DNA from: Salegentibacter mishustinae
GTDB taxonomy: Bacteria > Bacteroidota > Bacteroidia > Flavobacteriales > Flavobacteriaceae
DNA: 64,000 nucleotides
Assembly: GCF_002900095.1 (NCBI RefSeq)
Contig: NZ_LLKN01000001.1
Span: forward strand, 248,001 to 312,000
Direction: 5' to 3'
The notes beneath the pieces were generated by a model. That model was not told the origin of the DNA. It was given only the letters and a program-made list of their open reading frames with translations, and did not search any database. The position numbers and the translations under genes are program-made. Each line of letters opens with the position of its first letter. Positions within the stretch are counted from its first letter, which is position 1. Shown here piece after piece: positions 17,594-25,560 of the stretch.

Positions 17594-18322
17594 ATGAAAA
17601 AATTTAAGTACATAGGACTCCTTTTCCTTACTATGGCTTTAACCCTTTCTTGCGAAAGGGAAGAGATAATATCCTTTCAGGCAAATGATGCTATTAATTT
17701 TTTAGATGAATCCGTCACCTACTCCTTCCTGTCGAATCCAGGTGATGAATATATCCAGGAGATAGAAGTTCGAATAATGGGAATGGCCAAAGATTATGAT
17801 AGAAATTTTGAGGTAGAAATCATCGATGATGAACTAACCACTGCTCAAGCCGATCAGTTTGAAATTATTGACGGAGTAGTTAAAGCTAATAAATATACTG
17901 GAACACTCTCCATAAAAGTTTTTAACTCTGCTGAATTGGCTGAAGAAGAGGTTTCTCTTCATCTCAGACTTTCCGATTCCCAAGATTTCAAAAAAGGAAA
18001 TATTGAATCTTCAAAATTCCTTTTAACCTGGACGGATAAAGTAGTAGTCCCGAATTGGAGATGGTATTCATATTTCTTTACCAGGGTTCCAAGCACAGAA
18101 GCTTATAGAGCTGTAGTAGCCTCAACCGGTCTAGTACAATTCGAGATTAGCGATTATTTAGCCCTTGGTCCAACTGGTGCAGAAGCAATGGGAACTCAGT
18201 TTGGTGATTATGTTAAGCAGTGGAACAGGGATAATCCTGACAATCCTTTACGTCATGATGATGGTCCTCTTGCAGGCGAATTGATAGAGCCAATCTACTA
18301 TACTAAATCCATTTTTGATTAA
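17594..18322 (+). CDS. DUF4843-type lipoprotein
   Basis: 242 residues from ATG 17594; a start further upstream would overlap susD and lacks the signal peptide. Lipoprotein signal MKKFKYIGLLFLTMALTLSC. Beta-rich domain with FLDESVTYSF near the start and the W-R-W-Y-S-Y block near residue 155, as in DUF4843 proteins that follow SusD genes. Presumed extra surface component of the SusCD complex, perhaps ligand-binding. The match is by general pattern and gene order. Confidence 0.75.
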   Translation: MKKFKYIGLLFLTMALTLSCEREEIISFQANDAINFLDESVTYSFLSNPGDEYIQEIEVRIMGMAKDYDRNFEVEIIDDELTTAQADQFEIIDGVVKANKYTGTLSIKVFNSAELAEEEVSLHLRLSDSQDFKKGNIESSKFLLTWTDKVVVPNWRWYSYFFTRVPSTEAYRAVVASTGLVQFEISDYLALGPTGAEAMGTQFGDYVKQWNRDNPDNPLRHDDGPLAGELIEPIYYTKSIFD

Positions 18323-18365
18323 AAATTAATTGAGGAGGAAATCTACCTCATAAAAATATCACGAT

Positions 18366-19910
18366 ATGAAATTATTTAAATACCTATTTTTCATAAGTGT
18401 TCTGGCAGGGGTTTTACAATCCTGTTTTAAAGATACCAGCACGCTTGATATAAATGAAATAACCGGGGTAGAAATCGATACCACCGGAATGAGCTCTCTT
18501 TCAGTTTACCAGTTTGATACTTTAAACGTGGAACCGAACCTTAATATCGGGAATCTTTCAGAGTCAGATCTTCTTTATGAATGGAAGATTAACCTTAGAC
18601 CTAATGACACCGTTTATGAGGTGATTAGTGAAGAAAAAAATCTGGAATACGAGATTAATTTCAGACCGAATACCTCTGGACAAACCCATCAGCTATACTA
18701 TACTATAACTGACCTTACGACTGGTCTGGATTATATAATGACATGGCCGGTTACTGTTAGGAATAACATTGGAGAAGGTTTAGTGATTGCGGAAACCCCC
18801 GATGGAGTTAATACCGATATCAGCCATATTATGGCCCCGCAGGTTACTCCAGATTATGATAAAGTTAGTGTAAAGCATAATATTTATTCTATTCTTAATG
18901 GATCAACCCTCCCAGGCTTGGTTAAACAGATGAGATTCGCAAAAATTTATGGTGTAGACGCTATTATGGCCATTACTGATGAAGATTTCTATCGAATAAA
19001 TACCCTTGATTATTCTTTCGGAGGCATGAATGATGATTTGTTCTTCGGTAGTAAGCCGGAATATAACCCACAGGCTCTTGGAGCCGTTAGTCAGAGTGAT
19101 ATTTATATTGGGAATAACCAGTTAACGGCAACTTATTTGGGAGCTTCGCGAAAGTTTGCTTTACCATTTGACACCTCATACCAGGTACCTGATCACGTTG
19201 CCTTTAATCCTTTTACGTATTATCCGCTACCGGTAAGGATTAGTTTCTATGATGAATCCAATGACCATTTCGTCTACCTGCCATCACTTTCAGCCTGGGG
19301 AGATAACAATATGTATGTAACTCCAAACAGTGAAGAAGGCGTTTTCAACCCTTCAAACTTACCAAACAAAGTGAATTTAGCGGCTAGTGTTAGTACCGAT
19401 GGTGATTTCCGTCATATTCTCAAAGACCAGGAAACAGGAGAAATAGCTTTATACGTTCTTGACGGTGGTCAGGATGGGTTCCCGACCGTAGGTCCCCCTG
19501 CACCGAAAAACCTTTTCAGCTTAGCCAATGCCCCTGGTATTGAAGAGGCCGATAATTTTACCTTCCTGGATAATCAAAAGGTTCTTTACTATACCTCTGG
19601 AAATGTGTTATACGCTATGTTATACAGTGGTAATGAACCGGTATTTGAAGAAAGGTATAAATTCTCTGATGCCGAAGAAATAACTACAGTTCAGGTTTAC
19701 CGCCAGGCGGATTATCCTTTCCGTTCCGAAGGTTTTGACCCTCCTTACATCAATACAAATAACAAGCAACTTATCGTTTCAACCTATGGTTCTGAAGGAA
19801 AAGTATACTTGCTACCATTTGTTAATGCAGGGGTAGGGAATATTGATGACAGTAACATTCAAGTATTTGGAGGATTTGATCGAATTACCGCAATTACAAC
19901 TCAGTTATAA
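18366..19910 (+). CDS. PKD-like family surface lipoprotein
   Basis: 514 residues with a lipoprotein signal (GVLQSCFKD, Cys at about 21). The N-terminal 130 residues hold immunoglobulin/PKD-like strands (LLYEWKINLRPNDTVYE, LYYTITDLTTGLDY). The rest is beta-rich, propeller-like (KYGVDAIMAITDEDFYRI, VLYYTSGNVLYAMLY). This fits the PKD-like family found after DUF4843 genes in SusCD loci. It is probably displayed on the cell surface and binds substrate. It ends the first part of the operon; a hairpin follows. Confidence 0.75.
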   Translation: MKLFKYLFFISVLAGVLQSCFKDTSTLDINEITGVEIDTTGMSSLSVYQFDTLNVEPNLNIGNLSESDLLYEWKINLRPNDTVYEVISEEKNLEYEINFRPNTSGQTHQLYYTITDLTTGLDYIMTWPVTVRNNIGEGLVIAETPDGVNTDISHIMAPQVTPDYDKVSVKHNIYSILNGSTLPGLVKQMRFAKIYGVDAIMAITDEDFYRINTLDYSFGGMNDDLFFGSKPEYNPQALGAVSQSDIYIGNNQLTATYLGASRKFALPFDTSYQVPDHVAFNPFTYYPLPVRISFYDESNDHFVYLPSLSAWGDNNMYVTPNSEEGVFNPSNLPNKVNLAASVSTDGDFRHILKDQETGEIALYVLDGGQDGFPTVGPPAPKNLFSLANAPGIEEADNFTFLDNQKVLYYTSGNVLYAMLYSGNEPVFEERYKFSDAEEITTVQVYRQADYPFRSEGFDPPYINTNNKQLIVSTYGSEGKVYLLPFVNAGVGNIDDSNIQVFGGFDRITAITTQL

Positions 19911-19935
19911 AAAAAATTCGGATTTAATTTAATAA

Positions 19936-19960
19936 AGGCATCACCCTGGTGGTGATGCCT
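19936..19960 (+). terminator. Hairpin after the surface lipoprotein genes
   Basis: AGGCATCACC and GGTGATGCCT form perfect 10-bp arms around CTGGT, followed by CTTAC rather than a T run. It lies 26 bases after the lipoprotein stop and 36 before the transporter gene. It may lower read-through from the abundant SusCD message into the ABC genes. Confidence 0.6.
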
Positions 19961-19995
19961 CTTACTCACACGCATACCGAAAATCAAAAATTTAC

Positions 19996-22266
19996 ATGAA
20001 GAAGATATTTAATATAGCCAGGCTGGAGCTAAGCATTCTGTTTTATTCTCCCATAGCCTGGATAATCTTAATAATTTTTACAATTCAAGCGGGGATAACT
20101 TTTGTCGACCTCCTTGAAGCCCGGGAGGCTAGTCAGCAACTTGGCAATGACCTTAAAGGGCTCACAATGGATATCTTTGGAGGTGGCAGAGGATTTTTTG
20201 CTGCTGTTCAAAATAAACTCTATTTATATATTCCATTATTAACGATGGGCCTCATGAGCCGGGAAATCAGTAGCGGTTCCATAAAATTATTATTCTCCTC
20301 ACCTGTTACTAATAAACAAATCATCCTTGGGAAGTTTTTGTCAATGATGATCTACGGTCTCCTGTTAATTGCTGTACTGTTACTTATTATAGGTATCGCA
20401 AGTTTTTCAATTGAAGCCATTGATATTAAATTTCTACTCGGAGGTCTATTAGGATTGTATCTACTTATTTGTGCCTATGCAGCTATAGGTCTGTTTATGT
20501 CAAGTCTTACCTCCTACCAGGTAGTGGCGGCAGTTAGCACTCTCGCTGTGCTGGCAGCTTTGAATTTTGTTGGCACCATTGGTCAGAGTATTGACTTTGT
20601 AAGGGATATAACCTATTGGATTTCCATTGAAGGTCGGGCAAATAACTTTTTGAATGGCCTGATTAGTTCAAAAGACCTACTCTATTTTCTATTGGTAATT
20701 GGTTTTTTCTTAACCCTAACAATAATGAAGTTGAATAGTGGAAGGGAAGTAAGATCTACCATTACCATAGCCTCACGCTATGCCCTATTAATTGTAGGTG
20801 TTTTAGCTATCGGTTACATTAGTTCCCTGCCTGCTTTAAATGGTTATTACGATACTACCAGATTTAAAGACAAAACCCTTACCGATAACAGTATAGAACT
20901 GCTGGAAAAACTGGAAGAACCCATAACCATTACTAATTATGTGAATGTAATAAACAGTTTTGCACATTTGGGGTCACCAAAATGGAGGATTTTTGATTTA
21001 CAGCAGTTTGATCAATACACCCGCTATTTACCAGACCTCGAAATGAAATATGTTACCTATTATGATTCGACATTGAATTCACGGGATAACACCCCAATGA
21101 CTTTAGAAGAACGAGGACAAAGAGCGGCAACCGCCTATGGTTTTGATTTTGAAAAAGCTTTGAAACCTGAGGAAATACGCGAAAAAATAGACTTACGCCC
21201 GGAAGAAAATTTATTTGTGAGAACGGTAGAGCACAAAGGAAAAACCTCCAACCTCCGTATGTTCTATGATATGTATACTTACCCTCATGAAGCTGAGATC
21301 TCAGCTGGTATAAAAAGACTTCTACAGGATCCCCCCGTAATTGGCATCCTAACCGATAAAGAAACAAGAAGGATAAACCTAACGGGGGATAAGCATTATA
21401 AAGATGTCACAAACACCCTTACTTCCCGTTACTCGCTAATTAATCAAGGTTTTGATATAGACGAAGTAAGCTTGGATGACCCAAAACCCATTCCCCATGA
21501 CTTAACGGCTCTTGTTCTGGCTGACCCAATGGAGGAATTTTCTAAATCAGAACTGCAAAAGCTTAGAAACTACCTCAAACAAGGAGGGAACCTCTTAATT
21601 GCAGGGGAACCAGGAAAACAGGAATTGCTTAATCCTTTGCTCAAAGAACTCGGTCTTGAATTTACCCCAGGCACCTTGTTACAGGAAAGTGATAAATATG
21701 AACTAGATCTTATCCAGGCAACTTTAGCTGAAGAAGCAGATTTTATTCACCTTGATTTTTCTGATAAAGATGTGATTAGTCTTCCTGGTGCTGTAGCTAT
21801 AAATCGTATTGATACCACCGATAGTTTTGAAATGACCCCGCTGCTTCATACAAACCCGAAGCAAGTTTGGAATAGAGATACCCCTTTTGATCTGGAAACA
21901 GATTCAATAAGTTTTAATCCATCTACAGAGTCCAGAAACTACAAACCAGTTGCTGTAGCCATGGAGAAGAAAGTGGGAGAAAAAAATCAAAAGATTGTGG
22001 TTATTGGAGATGCCGATTTTATGAGTAATGGAGAATTGGGACGATTTAACCTCAGGACAAAAAATTCAAAGTTCGTAACCAAATTACTTAACTGGTTTAG
22101 CGACTATGAATTTCCTATAGATACTACCAGACCCGAACCAATTGATAATAAAATTCTTGTAAGCCAGGAAAAAATTTCATGGATTGAAAAATTCTTATTA
22201 GGAATTATGCCTCTCTCACTTGCTTTCGCTGGTGGCTTCCTGTTAATATCACGTAAAAGAAATTAA
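19996..22266 (+). CDS. ABC-2 permease fused to GldG-like periplasmic domain (GldF-GldG fusion), first copy
   Basis: 756 residues. The N-terminal part (1-250) is an ABC-2 permease: about six membrane helices, with the conserved LYLYIPLLTMGLMSREISSGSIKLLFSSPVT stretch split here as LLTMGLMSRE and SGSIKLL. A seventh helix (about 258-276) leads to a long periplasmic region (280-720) of the GldG/ABC auxiliary type (ALVLADPMEEFSKSELQKLRNYLKQGGN region). A last helix sits at the C-terminus with RKRN. GldF and GldG are separate in gliding bacteria; here they are one chain. It pairs with the ATPase encoded next. The second copy at 23248 is clearly homologous along its length. Confidence 0.85.
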   Translation: MKKIFNIARLELSILFYSPIAWIILIIFTIQAGITFVDLLEAREASQQLGNDLKGLTMDIFGGGRGFFAAVQNKLYLYIPLLTMGLMSREISSGSIKLLFSSPVTNKQIILGKFLSMMIYGLLLIAVLLLIIGIASFSIEAIDIKFLLGGLLGLYLLICAYAAIGLFMSSLTSYQVVAAVSTLAVLAALNFVGTIGQSIDFVRDITYWISIEGRANNFLNGLISSKDLLYFLLVIGFFLTLTIMKLNSGREVRSTITIASRYALLIVGVLAIGYISSLPALNGYYDTTRFKDKTLTDNSIELLEKLEEPITITNYVNVINSFAHLGSPKWRIFDLQQFDQYTRYLPDLEMKYVTYYDSTLNSRDNTPMTLEERGQRAATAYGFDFEKALKPEEIREKIDLRPEENLFVRTVEHKGKTSNLRMFYDMYTYPHEAEISAGIKRLLQDPPVIGILTDKETRRINLTGDKHYKDVTNTLTSRYSLINQGFDIDEVSLDDPKPIPHDLTALVLADPMEEFSKSELQKLRNYLKQGGNLLIAGEPGKQELLNPLLKELGLEFTPGTLLQESDKYELDLIQATLAEEADFIHLDFSDKDVISLPGAVAINRIDTTDSFEMTPLLHTNPKQVWNRDTPFDLETDSISFNPSTESRNYKPVAVAMEKKVGEKNQKIVVIGDADFMSNGELGRFNLRTKNSKFVTKLLNWFSDYEFPIDTTRPEPIDNKILVSQEKISWIEKFLLGIMPLSLAFAGGFLLISRKRN

Positions 22267-22285
22267 ACCTTTTAAAATAAAAACA

Positions 22286-23248
22286 ATGCAAGAAAGTATT
22301 GCTCAAATTAAGAACCTTTCACATCGCTACAGTAAAGACTGGGCGATTCAAAACATAAATTTTGAAATATCAAATCATGGAATTCTTGGCCTGTTAGGCT
22401 CAAACGGTGCCGGAAAATCTACCACTATGAATATTCTCTGCGGCGTAATTAATCAAACAGAAGGAGAAGCCTATATTGATGGGATTAATGTTAGAGAAAA
22501 TCCGGTTGAAGCGAAAAAACTTATAGGTTTTTTGCCTCAAAAAGCACCCCTGCACCCGGAGTTAACGGTAGACGAATATCTTACTCATTGCGCCCACATG
22601 AGGTCTATTCCCTCTAAAGACATTAAACCTGCTTTAGAATATGCTAAGCAAAAATGCGGTATCTCTCATTTCAGTAAAAGAGTGCTGAAAAATTTATCAG
22701 GAGGATATCAACAAAGGGTTGGGCTGGCTCAGGCAATAATCCATAATCCAAAATTGGTAGTTCTCGATGAACCCACCAATGGATTGGATCCAAACCAAAT
22801 TCTAGAAGTAAGGAAATTGATAAAAGAAATCGCTGAAGAAAGGGCCGTAATTTTGTCTACCCACATACTTTCAGAAGTTCAGGCCACCTGTGATGATATC
22901 GTAATGATTGAAAATGGCCATATCGTATTCCAGGATACCCTTCACGCCTTCAATAATTACATTGAGCCAAATAGCCTAATTATGGATTTTGAGGAAATTC
23001 CAGATAAAAATGAAATTTTGAAAACACCGGGAATTAGCGAAATCGAGACTATAAACAAAAATCAGGTTAGATTGAAGTTTAACTCTGGTCCTGAAGTAAC
23101 CCAGGAATTGATAAAAGCTAGTGTACAAAATAACTGGAAGCTAACAGAAATATATTTAGAAAAGACCTCCTTAGATAGTGTTTTTGCCCAGTTATCTAAA
23201 ACTCCACAACAAACTTACAATACCAATAAAAACAAAATTTCAGCCTAA
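22286..23248 (+). CDS. ABC transporter ATPase, GldA-like
   Basis: 320 residues. Walker A GSNGAGKST (about 40), Q-loop, signature LSGGYQQR, Walker B LVVLDEPTNGLDP, H-loop STHILSEV, then an extra 80-residue C-terminal domain as in GldA/NatA-type ATPases. It lies between the two GldF-GldG fusion genes and its stop codon overlaps the next start (TAATG). It probably energises a heterodimer of the two fusion permeases. The direction of transport cannot be told; the class is mostly exporters or mechanotransmission pumps. Confidence 0.9.
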   Translation: MQESIAQIKNLSHRYSKDWAIQNINFEISNHGILGLLGSNGAGKSTTMNILCGVINQTEGEAYIDGINVRENPVEAKKLIGFLPQKAPLHPELTVDEYLTHCAHMRSIPSKDIKPALEYAKQKCGISHFSKRVLKNLSGGYQQRVGLAQAIIHNPKLVVLDEPTNGLDPNQILEVRKLIKEIAEERAVILSTHILSEVQATCDDIVMIENGHIVFQDTLHAFNNYIEPNSLIMDFEEIPDKNEILKTPGISEIETINKNQVRLKFNSGPEVTQELIKASVQNNWKLTEIYLEKTSLDSVFAQLSKTPQQTYNTNKNKISA

Positions 23249-25509
23249 TGAAGAAAATTTTTAAAATTGCCAGGCTGGAATTGAGTATTATGTTTTATTC
23301 ACCCATCGCCTGGTTGTTGCTCATAATATTTATTGTTCAGACTGGTTTGACTTTTACTGATCTCCTGTACAGCCAGGAAACGAATCAACAATTAGGTCGC
23401 CCTTTAAATGTGCTTTCTAAAGTTCTGTTTGCAGGTGAAGATGGGATTCTAACTACAGTTCAAAAAAACCTCTACTTATATATCCCTCTCTTAACAATGG
23501 GGCTTTTTAGTAGGGAAACTAGTAGTGGATCTTTTAAGCTTTTGCTTTCATCGCCTGTAACGGTTTCCCAAATAGTACTCGGAAAATTTCTTTCCATGAT
23601 GATTTATACCCTGTTATTAGCTCTGGTTCTGGCTACTTTTATAGTCTCAGGAGTAGTTTCCATTGAAGCTCTTGATATTAAGTTTGTATTAGGGGGAATT
23701 TTAGGAATTTTTCTGCTTATGTGTGCCTATTCAGCAATAGGTTTATTCATGTCAAGCTTAACAACATATCAGGTTGTAGCAGCAATTAGTACTCTGGCCG
23801 TTCTCGCAGCTTTAAACTTTATCGGTGAAATTGGCCAGGCCTATGATTTCGTGCGGAATATCACTTATTGGTTTTCAATTTCTGGTAGAGCTGACCACAT
23901 GGTTAACGGCCTAATAAGTAGTAAGGGCCTTATATATTTCTTTTTAGTGATAGCTCTTTTTCTAGGACTCACCATAATAAAGCTAACCAATGAGAGAAAG
24001 ACAAAAAGCAATTCCCGAAAAATCCTGGAGTATTCTGGAGTAATTATTACGGTAGCTGTGATTGGGTATATTACCTCCCTCCCATCTTTGAATCAATATT
24101 ATGATACAACACGATTTAAGGATAGAACCCTAACTGAAAATTCACAGGAAATTATTAAAAAAATAAACCAGCCTCTAGAGATCACTACCTATGTAAACGC
24201 TGTTCACCACAGCGCTCGCTATGGAGCCCCAGAAAATAGGATAAAAGATCTCAATAGGTTTGAATCTTATAGAAGATTCCTTCCAGGTATGGAAATGAAT
24301 TATGTGACCTACTATGATACCCTGGTTCGATATAATGACACCACCAAAACCTTACTCGAAAAAGCTGAAAAAGCAGCTTCAGCACATAAGTTCGATTTTG
24401 ATGATATGTTACCTCCGGAAGAGATTAAGAAAAAAATTAATTTAATTCCTGAGAATAATCGGCTGGTACGAATGGTGAAAATTGGCGATAAACAAACACC
24501 ATTGCGAATGTTCGATGATATTTATGTGTATCCCAACGAAAGTGAGATTACTGCAGCCCTGAAACGCCTGGTTTATGAGCCCTCAAAAGTAGGAGTACTA
24601 ACAGGACAAATGGAAAGAAGCATAGAAAGTATTGGCGATAATGGTTATAAAATAATAACCAATGGGGTGAACGTTCGTGGGTCTCTAATAAATCAGGGAT
24701 TTGAAGTAATGAATGTTCCCGCCACAGCCGCCAAATTCCCTGATGATTTAGATGTATTGGTTATCGCAGATCCTAAAAAAGAATTTTCTCCTGAACTGAT
24801 AAGTAAACTGGAATCCTATATAAATAATGGAGGTAATCTTGTCATATCCGGTGAGCCCGGACGCCAGGAAATTCTTAATCCATTTTTAAAGCAGCTCGGT
24901 GTAGCTTTTGCCCAGGGAACACTTCTTCAGGAAACCGAAAATTATGAATTGGATTTAATTCAGGCAAAATTCACTCAACAAGCTGCAAAATACGGTTTCG
25001 GATTTTATGAAAAAGCACTTGTTACTTTGCCCGGCACCATGGCAGTAACCTATGCAGATACTGCAGGCTTCAATGTAGAACCTATTCTTTTCACCAATAA
25101 AGAGCAGACCTGGAACAAACTTGGAGAATTCGATCTGGACACCGAGAATATCAGGTTTGATCCCGAAAATGACCAGAAACTGGCTACCCCTGTTGCTTTA
25201 GCGCTAACTAGAGAAACTGAAAATGGCACCCAGAAAATTATGGTACTGGGAGACTCTGATTATATGAGCAACAGTGAAATGAACCGGAATAATATAAATA
25301 CCGTTAATTCCTCTCTCGCAGTAAGAATGTTCCGTTGGTTCTCTGATGGAGAGTATCCGGTAAATACGGGGAGAACGAAAGCCATAGATACGGTAATTAA
25401 ACTTGACCGAAATCAGATTCAATGGCTAAAAGGAGTTTATGCGGGTATTATTCCAATTGCCCTGGGAAGTTTAGGAATGATAATCCTTATAAGAAGAAAA
25501 AGAAATTAA
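23248..25509 (+). CDS. ABC-2 permease fused to GldG-like periplasmic domain, second copy
   Basis: 753 residues, same domain order as the protein encoded at 19996: permease helices 1-250, a helix at about 258-276, a GldG-like region (LVIADPKKEFSPELISKLESY) and a C-terminal helix with RRKRN. The first lines of the two proteins are near-identical (MKKIFKIARLELSIMFYSP against MKKIFNIARLELSILFYSP), so they arose by duplication. Translation is coupled to the ATPase by a 1-base overlap. Two different halves suggest an asymmetric permease pair. The periplasmic regions differ most, which may give substrate contact. Confidence 0.85.
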   Translation: MKKIFKIARLELSIMFYSPIAWLLLIIFIVQTGLTFTDLLYSQETNQQLGRPLNVLSKVLFAGEDGILTTVQKNLYLYIPLLTMGLFSRETSSGSFKLLLSSPVTVSQIVLGKFLSMMIYTLLLALVLATFIVSGVVSIEALDIKFVLGGILGIFLLMCAYSAIGLFMSSLTTYQVVAAISTLAVLAALNFIGEIGQAYDFVRNITYWFSISGRADHMVNGLISSKGLIYFFLVIALFLGLTIIKLTNERKTKSNSRKILEYSGVIITVAVIGYITSLPSLNQYYDTTRFKDRTLTENSQEIIKKINQPLEITTYVNAVHHSARYGAPENRIKDLNRFESYRRFLPGMEMNYVTYYDTLVRYNDTTKTLLEKAEKAASAHKFDFDDMLPPEEIKKKINLIPENNRLVRMVKIGDKQTPLRMFDDIYVYPNESEITAALKRLVYEPSKVGVLTGQMERSIESIGDNGYKIITNGVNVRGSLINQGFEVMNVPATAAKFPDDLDVLVIADPKKEFSPELISKLESYINNGGNLVISGEPGRQEILNPFLKQLGVAFAQGTLLQETENYELDLIQAKFTQQAAKYGFGFYEKALVTLPGTMAVTYADTAGFNVEPILFTNKEQTWNKLGEFDLDTENIRFDPENDQKLATPVALALTRETENGTQKIMVLGDSDYMSNSEMNRNNINTVNSSLAVRMFRWFSDGEYPVNTGRTKAIDTVIKLDRNQIQWLKGVYAGIIPIALGSLGMIILIRRKRN

Positions 25510-25560
25510 ACATATGCCGTGAGAGATTCAATTGTTCTCTCACGGTTATCAAAAATAACT

